DNA from: Methanomassiliicoccales archaeon RumEn M2
GTDB taxonomy: Archaea; Thermoplasmatota; Thermoplasmata; Methanomassiliicoccales; Methanomethylophilaceae
Direction of reading: 5' to 3'
NCBI GenBank assembly: GCA_001421175.1
Contig: LJKL01000005.1
Span: 1 to 64,000 of the forward strand
Length of the DNA: 64,000 nt
The stretch's first letter is position 1; the number at the start of each line of letters is the position of its first letter. The notes beneath the pieces were generated by a model that saw nothing but the letters and a program-made list of their open reading frames with translations, did no database searches and was not told where the DNA came from. Positions 26,452 through 34,779 of the stretch are shown one piece after another. A program made the position numbers and the translations under genes.

Positions 26452-27779
26452 TGGCCACCGCCATAGAATTCTTCAAACTGCTTCCCAAGACCAACTGCAA
26501 GGATTGCGGCCAGCCCACATGCCTTGCCTTCGCCATGCTCCTGGCCAACCAGAAGGCGAAGATAGATGACTGCCCGCATATCAGCCAGGAGTCCAAGACC
26601 GCTCTGAGCGAATCCGCCGCACCCCCGATGCGCACAGTGACTGTGGGCACGGGCAAGAACGCGGTGGAGATGGGCGGAGAGACTGTGCTCTATCGCCACG
26701 AGCGCCGCTTCGTCAATCAGACGGCTTACGCTCTGACCGTATGCGACGACCTGAAGGGGAAGGCTCTTAGCGACAGGATAGAAGCGATATCCTCCCTCAG
26801 CTTCGAGCGCGTCGGGGTGACTTTCGCTGCAGACATGATATCAGTGAAGAACGTGAGCGGGGACCCGGTCATATTCGCAGAGGCTGCAAAGGCTGTATTC
26901 TCCTTATGGAAGAAGCCCCTGATCCTGGAATCCGATGACGTCGATGCGATAGAGGAAGCTCTTGAATGCATAGGAAAGATGCGGCCCCTGATATACGGGG
27001 CGAATGCCGTGAATCTTGAGAGGATGGCGGCCCTGGCCAAGAAGCACGGATGCCCTCTGGGGATAAGGGCTGACGACCTCGGATCGGCGGCGGATCTTTC
27101 CGCAAGGGCGAAGGCGGCCGGCACGGAGGACCTTGTTCTGGACCTCGGATGCTCCGGCCTCAAAAGGTGCCTGGAGGATCATACCGTGGCAAGACGTGCC
27201 GCGGTGAAGAAGAAATTCAAGCCCTTGGGATACCCTCTGATGAACAGGGTCGGTAGCGGGGAGTACGCTGTGGCCATGGCGGCCGTCTCCACCATGAAAT
27301 ACGGCAGTCTCGTGATATTCGATAATCTGGAGAGCTACGAGGCCCTTCCTCTGATGACTCTGAGGCAGAACATATACACGGACCCGCAGGTCCCGATACA
27401 GGTCAAACAGGCGCTTTATCCCATAGGGAACCCGGGAGAGCACTCCCCCATAATGTTCACCACCAATTTCTCCCTTACGTACTTCACGGTAAGGGCGGAC
27501 ATAGAGAAGAGTAGGATACCCGTGTGGCTGCAGATAGTGAACACGGAGGGGCTTTCGGTCCTGACCGCATACGCTGCCGGGAAGTTCGAACCGGAGAAGG
27601 TCTCAGAGGTCTTCGAGGAGTCCGGCGTCCTGTCGAAGACGGACGGCCCGGTGATAGTGCCGGGTCTGGTCGCGCGCATGTCCGGCAGACTGGAAGAGAT
27701 GATCGGCAGGAAGGTGTTGGTAGGCACCAACGAGTCGAAGCAGATACCCAAGCATCTGAAGGAGCTCACTTCCCAGTGA
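26451..27779 (+). CDS. acsC: Corrinoid iron-sulfur protein large subunit, AcsC/CdhE type
   Basis: The 442-residue protein begins with the [4Fe-4S] motif Cys16-x2-Cys19-x4-Cys24-x16-Cys41 (NCKDCGQPTC), followed by a TIM barrel and a C-terminal domain with the GNPGEHSPIMFTTNF region that leads into the corrinoid-binding fold. The cluster reduces inactive Co(II) to Co(I). It completes the + strand acs operon and overlaps the end of the convergent cooC gene by 14 bases. Confidence 0.92.
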   Translation: MATAIEFFKLLPKTNCKDCGQPTCLAFAMLLANQKAKIDDCPHISQESKTALSESAAPPMRTVTVGTGKNAVEMGGETVLYRHERRFVNQTAYALTVCDDLKGKALSDRIEAISSLSFERVGVTFAADMISVKNVSGDPVIFAEAAKAVFSLWKKPLILESDDVDAIEEALECIGKMRPLIYGANAVNLERMAALAKKHGCPLGIRADDLGSAADLSARAKAAGTEDLVLDLGCSGLKRCLEDHTVARRAAVKKKFKPLGYPLMNRVGSGEYAVAMAAVSTMKYGSLVIFDNLESYEALPLMTLRQNIYTDPQVPIQVKQALYPIGNPGEHSPIMFTTNFSLTYFTVRADIEKSRIPVWLQIVNTEGLSVLTAYAAGKFEPEKVSEVFEESGVLSKTDGPVIVPGLVARMSGRLEEMIGRKVLVGTNESKQIPKHLKELTSQ

Positions 27780-28506
27780 GGCTCTTCATCAGGCCGGCAA
27801 GGGCCTTCCCGAAATCGGTATCGGCAGGAACATCCAGGGATTCGCTGTCCATTGCGGATCTCGAGATGAACTCATCATGAGGCAGCACGAAAACCTCTTC
27901 GAAACCCGATTCTCCGGCGTAACGGATGAGACTCTCCGCATCCCCTGCGACATTGTTTATCACCAGAACCCTCCGCCCGGCTTCTATGCTGACCTCGTCC
28001 ACTATGCCTGATAATCTCGAAGCTGTCTTGATACCGGTTTTTGTGGGGTCAGATACGAAGATTATCACGTCGGCTTTCGGAAGGGTCCTCCGGGAGAGAT
28101 GCTCCATGCCGGCTTCATTGTCTATCACGACGTTCCCGTAAGCGGGTATCAGATTGGCTAAGCATTCTTTCATGACGCCGTTCACGAAACAATAGCACCC
28201 CTGGCCTTGGGGCCGGCCCATGACAAGGAGGTCCACATTCCCCTCCTCGGATATTATCTGACGGACGTGGTTGGCCACATACTCCTGCTTGCTTATCCCG
28301 GCCGGGACTATGTCCGGGTCATCGACTATGTCATTCCTCAGCTCGCCGACTGATCCCAACACCTCCATTCCCAGCTTGTCGCAGAGATTGGAATTGGGAT
28401 CCGCGTCCACCGCCAGAACCACCCCGTCCCGGGAGAGCATCCTGATCAGCTGAGAGGATATGGTGCTCTTCCCGACACCGCCCTTCCCCGCCAGGGCGAT
28501 TATCAA
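27766..28506 (-). CDS. cooC: CooC-like nickel-insertion ATPase
   Basis: A 246-residue MinD/CooC-family P-loop ATPase. The deviant Walker A is GKGGVGKST at residues 7-15, VDADPNSN follows near 38, and GRPQGQGCYCFVN carries the paired Cys-x-Cys of the CooC/AcsF branch, which binds nickel at a dimer interface. It should mature AcsB, or a CO dehydrogenase encoded elsewhere. The start is TTG 28506, because GGGGAGGT lies about eight bases upstream and the P-loop must be N-terminal. The start overlaps the stop of the methionine-synthase gene. Confidence 0.9.
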   Translation of the reverse strand: MIIALAGKGGVGKSTISSQLIRMLSRDGVVLAVDADPNSNLCDKLGMEVLGSVGELRNDIVDDPDIVPAGISKQEYVANHVRQIISEEGNVDLLVMGRPQGQGCYCFVNGVMKECLANLIPAYGNVVIDNEAGMEHLSRRTLPKADVIIFVSDPTKTGIKTASRLSGIVDEVSIEAGRRVLVINNVAGDAESLIRYAGESGFEEVFVLPHDEFISRSAMDSESLDVPADTDFGKALAGLMKSLTGK

Positions 28507-29513
28507 AAACCGTACCTCCCCTTCATCTCCCTGGATACGCCGCTGAGAAGCTCCAGTACGCTGTCCACCGCCCTGGGGGACAGGCCCTCGAGACCGCACT
28601 GCGGAGTGAGCAGGGACCTTCTGGCTACCTGGTGTTTGTCAATGCCCTTGCTCCGGAGCCTGTCCATCGCTTTCTCCAGTTTCGCACAGAGGCTCCTGAC
28701 CGTTTCCTTCTCCAGGTCCTCTTCCCTGTTGGGAACTATCCCCCAGGAGAGCGCTCCTCCCCGATCCATGAACGCCTTCAGATCATCCGTGTAAAGTGCC
28801 AGATTGCCGGAGTAGTTGTATGCATCAAAGCTCAGTATGTCCAGTCCGGTCCTGAGCACCATGCCCCAATCGGTGTTGCCGCAGCAGTGAATGGCACGGA
28901 ATCCTTCCACACCTTCCATGGCCTCATTCAGCCAATCCACCGCATCATCCTCGTTTATCTGGGCGAAGGGCGATCCGAGCAGGGACAAGGAGGGCTCATC
29001 GAAGAACATTATGACGCAGTCGTTCGCCTTCATGAGCCTGCGCGCCTGCCACCTCGCGGTCATGCAGACGGATTTCCTGACTATCTCGCCGTACATCTCG
29101 TCGTATATCACAGAGCGTCCGTCGGTGTCCTGTATCTGCAGCCCCTCGCTTATGGGCCCGGTGACCTGACCTTTGACCGCTCTGAATCTGGAAACATCAT
29201 TCTTCAAAAGACCGTAGAGACCTGCATGGCATTTCTCCGGGGGCTTGAAGAAGTCCTCATCCTCGGATATGATGGCCTCGTACACCTCTGTGGGATCATA
29301 ATCGTTCAGGTCCACGAAGACCTTGTCCTCGTTCACCCTGAGACCGGGGAGATGCGCCCCGGTCTGCACATACATGCTCTCCTTCATCCCTCTGGACAGC
29401 TGCGGCCAGGAAGGGCAATCAACCCTCCCGTCCAATATCTTCTTCAGCGCATCCTCAGGCTCCGAGAAGGGCATCGACCCTATCAGCGTGGTAGCGAACT
29501 TCCATTCCATCAT
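28503..29513 (-). CDS. Core-type (MetE C-terminal-like) methionine synthase
   Basis: A 336-residue protein with the MetE C-terminal catalytic barrel only (TTLIGSMPFSEPEDAL at the start). Zinc-ligand candidates are His209-x-Cys211 (AIHCCGNTDW) and the C-terminal Cys in TPQCGLEGLSP. Core-type enzymes lack the folate-binding N-domain and take the methyl group from corrinoid donors; the MesD subgroup uses the corrinoid iron-sulfur protein of the acs system. Placement between cooC and the RACo-like gene, in a block with acsC and acsD, supports a MesD-like role (inference). At the place of the usual Glu ligand, Asp230 may stand, which needs an alignment. Confidence 0.82.
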   Translation of the reverse strand: MMEWKFATTLIGSMPFSEPEDALKKILDGRVDCPSWPQLSRGMKESMYVQTGAHLPGLRVNEDKVFVDLNDYDPTEVYEAIISEDEDFFKPPEKCHAGLYGLLKNDVSRFRAVKGQVTGPISEGLQIQDTDGRSVIYDEMYGEIVRKSVCMTARWQARRLMKANDCVIMFFDEPSLSLLGSPFAQINEDDAVDWLNEAMEGVEGFRAIHCCGNTDWGMVLRTGLDILSFDAYNYSGNLALYTDDLKAFMDRGGALSWGIVPNREEDLEKETVRSLCAKLEKAMDRLRSKGIDKHQVARRSLLTPQCGLEGLSPRAVDSVLELLSGVSREMKGRYGF

Positions 29514-29534
29514 TATACGGACTCCCTATCCTGA

Positions 29535-31049
29535 TTAAAAATGCACCGAAGGGAACTGCCCCCTGTCCGTGTGCGGAAGGAACTGCGCTGAAGTGTATTC
29601 ATCATAGAATCTGTGCTCTGAGCTCAGATCCAGGTACGTCGCGCTGTATGATACCTCGTCAGTCCTGGATCTTACGTTCTCCGACAGCAGGTAATTCACC
29701 GCCCCTCCGAGGGAGGCATTTCCGAGATAGACGTACTTCGACCTGTCAACGTCCGGGAAAAGCCCGATGGTGATCGCTGAGTCCAGATTGATGAAGTTAC
29801 CGAAACCGCCCGCGATATATATCCTATCCAGATCCCCGAATCCCATCCCCACGCTTCCGACCAGTGTCCTGGCCGCGGAATATATCGCGGCCTTGGTGAG
29901 CATTATATCCATTATCTCTGACTGGGTTATGACGACGCCGGGGGCGACTGTGAACACGCCGTCCTTCGCGTTCGCCTTCTCCATCAGATTCCCGCGCCGG
30001 TCTATCATCCCGGCAGAGAACATCTGCGCCACCAGGTCGATGATCCCGGAGCCGCATATCCCCTTCGGCTCCCCTCCGCCTATCACCGTGTATCGGACTA
30101 TGCCGTCCTCTATCCTGACACCGTCTATCGCTCCCAACTGTGCCAGCATACCGGATGTGGTCTTGGACCCCTCGAATGCGGGACCGGCAGAGGAAGAACA
30201 GACGAGCATCATCTCGCTGTTTCCCAGGGCGATCTCGCCGTTCGTTCCTACATCGATGAGCATGGAGGTCGCCTTCTCCTGATCCATTCCTGCCACGATG
30301 ATGTCGCTTACCACGTCCCCGCCCACATACGAGGATATGGCCGGCATCGTATAGACTGCGGCGTCCGGGCCGACGTCCAGGCCGCTCCCTCTGCCGGTGG
30401 TCTCGGCCTTAACGAATATCGGCATGTATGGCGGTTCCCTTATGGGGGAAGGGTCCACGCCCAGGAAGAGATGCGTCATGGTGGTGTTGCCTGACACGCA
30501 TACCGCGTTTATTCCCCGGGTACCCTCTGTGAATGTGTGCAGAAGATCGTTTATAGTGCTGAGAACAAGGCCCCTGAGCTCCTGGGTTCCCCCGTCGGCA
30601 GAATACTGCATCCTCGCCAGAACGTCCTCTCCCCTGTCCCTTTGCCTGTTCTCACCGGTCGCCCTATACAGTGCCAGATGATTGTCCATATCCACAATCT
30701 CCACTGCCACCGTGGTAGTGCCTATGTCTATGGCGAGACCGTAGCCGCTGGCAACGGGTGTCTTGTCACCGATCGGGACCCTCCTGTGGTCCGTAACTCC
30801 GACGACCTTGTTCCTCTCCCCGGCCTTCTGGGTCATGACCTCCGTGTCCTCTTCGACCTGGGTCTGGCAGGCAAGAACTCTTTTCCTGATCTCCTTGCCG
30901 ACGGTCACAGAGCATTTGCCACATCTCCCCTGACCTCCGCACGGCAGGTTTATATTAACCCCTGCCGCGGCAGCCGCCTGCGCTATGGTGGTTCCGGGCT
31001 CCACTTCTGCGGTCCTGTTCTCACTGAGGAATCTGACGCGAACGGTCAT
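29535..31049 (-). CDS. RACo-like reductive activator of the corrinoid iron-sulfur protein
   Basis: The 504-residue protein has an N-terminal [2Fe-2S] domain (Cys37, Cys43, Cys46 and Cys61; LPCGGQGRCGKCSV), a short linker and a large ASKHA ATPase domain starting at AIDIGTTTVAVEI near residue 104, with DVGTNGEIALGN and AGGFGNFI downstream. This is the layout of RACo/AcsV, which uses ATP and an electron to return the corrinoid cofactor to Co(I). RamA-type activators have C-terminal 4Fe-4S motifs, absent here. ATG 31049 is chosen because it directly precedes the ferredoxin domain. Its partner is probably AcsCD. Confidence 0.88.
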   Translation of the reverse strand: MTVRVRFLSENRTAEVEPGTTIAQAAAAAGVNINLPCGGQGRCGKCSVTVGKEIRKRVLACQTQVEEDTEVMTQKAGERNKVVGVTDHRRVPIGDKTPVASGYGLAIDIGTTTVAVEIVDMDNHLALYRATGENRQRDRGEDVLARMQYSADGGTQELRGLVLSTINDLLHTFTEGTRGINAVCVSGNTTMTHLFLGVDPSPIREPPYMPIFVKAETTGRGSGLDVGPDAAVYTMPAISSYVGGDVVSDIIVAGMDQEKATSMLIDVGTNGEIALGNSEMMLVCSSSAGPAFEGSKTTSGMLAQLGAIDGVRIEDGIVRYTVIGGGEPKGICGSGIIDLVAQMFSAGMIDRRGNLMEKANAKDGVFTVAPGVVITQSEIMDIMLTKAAIYSAARTLVGSVGMGFGDLDRIYIAGGFGNFINLDSAITIGLFPDVDRSKYVYLGNASLGGAVNYLLSENVRSRTDEVSYSATYLDLSSEHRFYDEYTSAQFLPHTDRGQFPSVHF

Positions 31050-31127
31050 GGCATCACATATCACAAAAGACCGCAATAAAAGGATGCACGGGAAACCGAT
31101 ATAACGGCGTACACTAATCCGCGTCGC

Positions 31128-31826
31128 ATGAAGATATCGGGCTTCCTGAAGACCACTCTGCTGGATTGGGACGGGAAGGTGGCATGCACGATCTATCTGG
31201 CCGGATGCAATTTCAGATGCCCTTACTGCCACAACCGGGGCCTTGTGCTGAATCCGGGGGAGGCAGAGGACATACCGTTGGACAGCATATTGGAATACGT
31301 TGAGAGCAACTCTGATTTCCTGGACGGTGTCGTCATATCCGGCGGAGAGCCCACATTGAACAAGGACCTGCCTGACCTCATCAAGAAGCTCAGAGGATTG
31401 GGCATGAAGATAAAGATCGATACCAACGGGACCATGCCGGACGTTCTTGACGACCTTATAGGCGCAGGCATGGTGGATTTCATCGCCATGGATGTGAAAG
31501 CCCCGTTGGACGGGAGATACTCCTCAGTGACTGATACCACGGTGGATGTTGCTGATATCAGGAGGAGCATCCGGATTATCATGGACTCGGGAGTGGACTA
31601 TGAATTCAGGACCACTGTCGTGCCGATCCTCATCAAACCCGAGGGGATGGAGGACATATTCAGGGAGATTCGCGGGGCCAAAAGGTACAGGCTTCACCAA
31701 TTCCGTCCGAAGAACTGCCTGGATGAGAATCTGACCGCCCTGGACCCCTATCCGGAATCTGTGCTGATGGATATGGCCGAGAAGGCCAAAGCATACGTCA
31801 GGGACGTCCGGATAAGAGGGATCTGA
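31128..31826 (+). CDS. NrdG-like radical SAM glycyl-radical-enzyme activating protein
   Basis: A 232-residue radical SAM protein with GCNFRCPYCHN (C-x3-C-x2-C) near residue 28 and SGGEPTLNKDLPDLI near 72. It fits the anaerobic ribonucleotide-reductase activase type (NrdG2-like), which produces the glycyl radical on NrdD. No nrdD is adjacent, so the target is elsewhere. A TATA-like GATATAAC about 28 bases upstream of ATG 31128 indicates a leaderless transcript. It is divergent from the RACo-like gene. Confidence 0.85.
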   Translation: MKISGFLKTTLLDWDGKVACTIYLAGCNFRCPYCHNRGLVLNPGEAEDIPLDSILEYVESNSDFLDGVVISGGEPTLNKDLPDLIKKLRGLGMKIKIDTNGTMPDVLDDLIGAGMVDFIAMDVKAPLDGRYSSVTDTTVDVADIRRSIRIIMDSGVDYEFRTTVVPILIKPEGMEDIFREIRGAKRYRLHQFRPKNCLDENLTALDPYPESVLMDMAEKAKAYVRDVRIRGI

Positions 31827-31833
31827 GCTCCCA

Positions 31834-33207
31834 TCAGACCTTTGGCGCGGGACCCACGACTCTGCTCGAGTCGTTGATGAAGACCTCCTCCGCCAGCACG
31901 TTGCCCAGGAAGAATTCCGCCGCTGCGCTGTCCTTGGTGATTATGCCTGCGGATACGCCGAATTCCGATGAGTTTATCAGCTCCACCGCATCCTCCAGAC
32001 CCTGTGCCACTTGTATCGACAGTATAGGAAGGGAATTATCCATGTTGTTGAGGTCATGCTCCTCCGGAAGCCCCACGAACACCGCCGGGGACACGAAATA
32101 GCCGTCGTTCAGGAACTCGCCCCTGAGCCTCTTTCCGCCGAAGATCAGATTGTCCCTGTAGGATTCCGCCGCGCAAAGCAGCCTTTCCATATCCTTCTCG
32201 GATATCACCGGGCCCATTGTGCTCTCCCTGTCCGTCGGATCCCCGACCTTGACATTCCTCAGCTCTGTGAGGAGAGCCCTCTGGAATGCATCGGCCTCAT
32301 CAGCTGTGACCACCACTTTTGATGTGGAGTCCATTCTCTGCCCGGAATATGTGAAAGCGGAATCCACAACGAGCTTGGCCGCCTCCTTCATATGAGCCGG
32401 TTTGTACACGAATATGGGGTTCATCCCCTTGGTCTCGTTGATGAAGTCCAGATCCACGTTCATCTGCGTGAACATCATGTCCTCGGCCAGCACCCCCGAC
32501 CCAGAGAACGCTATGCCTGCCAGCTCCGTGTTCTCTGCAAGAGCCTTCGCCGACGTGCCGTTCTTATCCGTTATGAGATTCAGCACACCTCCCGGCAGAT
32601 GCGCGGTCTCAAGTATGCTGTATACGGAGTAGACGGGCATAGGGACCAGCCCGGAAGGCGCCAGAACCACCGTGTTGCCTTTCAGCATCGCCGATATCGC
32701 GAATCCCATGGGGGCTGCAAGAGGCGAATTGTATGAGGTTATCACGCCCCATACTCCTGTCGGGTCATCGCATTCACCTTCGCGGACGAAGGCGCACGTG
32801 TCCTCGATTATCTCTATCAGGCGATCCACCTCTTCCAGGGAGTCCTTCCTGATCATGCCCGCGTTCAATGTAAGTATGCCGGCCAGTCTGTACCTCTGCT
32901 TCCTGATGAAGTCGAGGGCCGTCTCAAAATACCCCGCCCTCTCCGCAGGACTGGTCTCAGACCAAGAAACATAGGCTTTCGCCGCGGCCTCCACGGCCTT
33001 ATCGGTCAGCCCTTCCTCCGGCTCCTGGAATCTCCCGAAGACTATGGTCCGGTCTATGGGGCTGACTACATCGAAGGATCTACCGGAGGCGACCTTGAGT
33101 CCGCCTATGTAGCTGGGGTAATCTTTCTTCTCTATGTTGAAGACCGCATTGAGCGCGCCCTCGTACATGCGATCCTCTTCTGTAGCCGCATCTTCGGGAA
33201 TGTTCAT
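31834..33207 (-). CDS. Aldehyde dehydrogenase superfamily protein lacking the catalytic Cys
   Basis: A 457-residue ALDH-superfamily protein with the usual NAD-binding and catalytic folds (GVITSYNSPLAAP near residue 150, NETKGMNP near 257, and a C-terminal SEFGVSAGI). The general base Glu258 is present. The nucleophile, expected 34 residues later in the context SGQRC, is Met292 (SGQRM, codon ATG at 32334-32332). It therefore should not work as a normal aldehyde dehydrogenase and may have another role, such as a hydrolase-like or binding function. A single-codon sequencing error is also possible but would require more than one base change (TGT or TGC to ATG). Confidence 0.8.
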   Translation of the reverse strand: MNIPEDAATEEDRMYEGALNAVFNIEKKDYPSYIGGLKVASGRSFDVVSPIDRTIVFGRFQEPEEGLTDKAVEAAAKAYVSWSETSPAERAGYFETALDFIRKQRYRLAGILTLNAGMIRKDSLEEVDRLIEIIEDTCAFVREGECDDPTGVWGVITSYNSPLAAPMGFAISAMLKGNTVVLAPSGLVPMPVYSVYSILETAHLPGGVLNLITDKNGTSAKALAENTELAGIAFSGSGVLAEDMMFTQMNVDLDFINETKGMNPIFVYKPAHMKEAAKLVVDSAFTYSGQRMDSTSKVVVTADEADAFQRALLTELRNVKVGDPTDRESTMGPVISEKDMERLLCAAESYRDNLIFGGKRLRGEFLNDGYFVSPAVFVGLPEEHDLNNMDNSLPILSIQVAQGLEDAVELINSSEFGVSAGIITKDSAAAEFFLGNVLAEEVFINDSSRVVGPAPKV

Positions 33208-33515
33208 GCCCCGATAATGTGCGGTCTCCTGCTTTATATGTTCCCGCGTGCAGCCCGGAGAGGATGCGCTTCCGTTCCGTGGTTATTCTCCGGTCCAGTT
33301 TAAATAAGGTATGCATGTCATCAGAATCTTTCTTTCGTATGATTATTACGAATCTCGATATCAACAACTACATATCCTACGAAACCCGAACGGATTTTTA
33401 CGTTTTACAACTACACAACTTAAATATTAGTGATAGAATCAGTCTTTGGTCTGTTCCCGAACAGGTGCCGCATGGTCTCCGAACCGGGAAGTCGGGCCCA
33501 TCCGCAAAAGGAGGA
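33208..33515. other. Intergenic region between divergent ALDH and SatP-like genes
   Basis: No convincing gene is seen in these 308 bases. AT-rich elements near 33298 (minus strand, facing the ALDH gene) and CTTAAATATTAG at about 33419-33430 (plus strand) are candidate TATA boxes. GGAGGA at 33510-33515 is the ribosome binding site of the next gene. Confidence 0.5.
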
Positions 33516-34092
33516 ATGAGATATAACTGAAAAGTTAGGCAACGGCGGCGCGCTCGGTCTGATCGCGTTCGCACTGACGACATTCTGCCTGATGGTCCAT
33601 AACACGGGCCTCTACGGCATGAACTCGATGATAATAGCCATGGGTCTGGCCTACGGAGGCATGATGCAGATCGTGGCTGGCGCAATGGAGTGGAGACGCG
33701 GGAACACCTTCGGAACCGTGGCTTTCCTATCCTACGGGGCATTCTGGATTTCGTTCTGCCTCATGGAAATGCTGCCTTTGACAGGGATGATGGCTGCACC
33801 TGACACGGCGGCCCTTGCTGCCTATATGTTCGGATGGGGGCTTTTCACCGGCCTTATGTTCATAGGGACTCTGAAGTCCCCCATAGTGATCCGGGTCGTG
33901 TTCGCTCTGCTGACCATCGTCTTCCTGCTGCTGGCACTTAACAACGCCATCGGTGTCGAAGAGATACTCACGAGAATCATATCCGTCTTCGGAATAATCC
34001 TCGCCCTTTCGGCACTCTACGCCGGGATCGGAGAGGTTCTCAACGAAGTGCACGGAAAGGAGATCCTGCCGCTGGGGACCAAGAAGGACTGA
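33516..34092 (+). CDS. Acetate uptake transporter family (SatP/YaaH/GPR1-FUN34) protein, likely frameshifted at its 5' end
   Basis: Six hydrophobic segments, NGGALGLIAFALTTF near the start and NTGLYG match the SatP/AceTr family of acetate and succinate channels. The frame is open from about 33520, but has no usual start. The only start with a good ribosome site (GGAGGA) is ATG 33516, which is out of phase unless one T is removed from AGATATAACT. With that correction, the protein has 191 residues and begins MRITEKLGNGG. It might export or import acetate, which is of interest near an acetyl-CoA synthase module. Confidence 0.75.
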
Positions 34093-34228
34093 GCGCGGAT
34101 CATCCCGGCCGTTCAGGAAGAACGGCAAACCTCTTATTATTTTACGAATCCGGCCTCTCCTTCTCCGTTCAGAGTATATGCGATGCGTGCAACAATTAAA
34201 TACAAAATAGAACCTAGGCTCGCGGGCT

Positions 34229-34304
34229 GGGCTTGTGGTCTAGGGGTTATGACGTCGCCTTCACACGGCGAAGGTCGCCGGTTCAAATCCGGCCGAGCCC
34301 ACCA
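34229..34304 (+). tRNA. tRNA-Val (anticodon CAC)
   Basis: GGGCTTG at 34229-34235 pairs with CGAGCCC before discriminator A at 34301, and CCA is encoded at 34302-34304. The anticodon stem TCGCC/GGCGA surrounds loop TTCACAC, anticodon CAC. The T-arm GCCGG TTCAAAT CCGGC is perfect. A TATA-like TTAAATAC lies about 30 bases upstream (34196-34203). Starting one GGGCT earlier (34224) gives a mismatched stem. Confidence 0.95.
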
Positions 34305-34467
34305 CCTGTGATCATTTTGAAGAGCTCGTCTTCTGCGGACGTTGGCTTATCCCTGCGTAATGCATTGCCCTGATTCCTCGAGGGGCATCCTTACGAACGA
34401 GGTTTTCTTGCACGGACAAGATTCCTTGCAAATGTATCTATATCCGGTCATACACTGTGCTTATCAG

Positions 34468-34492
34468 GTAAGGAAAAAAAGGAATTCCTTAC
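34468..34492. promoter_or_regulatory. Inverted repeat upstream of the AbrB-like gene (probable autoregulatory operator)
   Basis: GTAAGGAA (34468-34475) and TTCCTTAC (34485-34492) are perfect 8-base arms with a 9-base spacer. TATCTATATC at about 34435-34444 is a TATA candidate, which puts the transcription start at the dyad. AbrB/MazE-type proteins usually bind such sites in their own promoters. GGAGG follows at 34497-34501. Confidence 0.55.
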
Positions 34493-34507
34493 TAAAGGAG
34501 GGAAAGC

Positions 34508-34677
34508 GTGGAAATAGCAACCGTGACAGCAAAGGGGCAGATCACCATTCCGAAGAAGGTGAGAGACCGTCTCGGACTAAAACCGGGAATGAAATTGGCC
34601 TTCATAGACCACAGGATGATGCGTGCATAATTACCCGCACGGAGAACGTACATTACGGGGAGATCTCCCTGGATTGA
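34508..34677 (+). CDS. Small AbrB/SpoVT/MazE-like DNA-binding protein (frameshifted in this sequence)
   Basis: From GTG 34508 the frame reads [20 protein letters not shown], the swapped-hairpin AbrB signature, then [10 protein letters not shown], and stops at 34630 after 40 residues. The next frame continues [20 protein letters not shown] to 34677, which completes the expected fold. One missing base at about 34612 gives a 56-residue protein. No toxin partner follows: a terminator comes directly after, so it is a stand-alone regulator. GGAGG is about seven bases upstream of the GTG. Confidence 0.7.
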
Positions 34678-34705
34678 GGTGCCTGAAAACCTATTACCCC
34701 GGATC

Positions 34706-34748
34706 CTCGCCTCGCTGCGCAGCCTGCAGTGAGGCGAGACTGTTTTTT
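34706..34748 (+). terminator. Strong hairpin terminator after the AbrB-like gene
   Basis: CTCGCCTCGCTGC (34706-34718) pairs with GCAGTGAGGCGAG (34726-34738), with one G-T pair and a 7-base loop, followed by ACTG and six T residues. The 13-bp stem and T-run closely resemble a bacterial intrinsic terminator. It separates the AbrB-like gene from pirin. Confidence 0.75.
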
Positions 34749-34779
34749 ATCATCCCAAGCACGTACCTCTGAGGATAAC

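Noticed and set aside
29535..31049. Calling the corrinoid activator RamA (methylamine methyltransferase activator)
   Set aside because: RamA carries C-terminal ferredoxin-type Cys motifs. This protein has an N-terminal [2Fe-2S] motif and acs neighbours instead.
34224..34230. An earlier 5' end for tRNA-Val at the first GGGCT
   Set aside because: Starting at 34224 gives a mismatched acceptor stem and a non-standard D-arm; starting at 34229 gives a complete cloverleaf.
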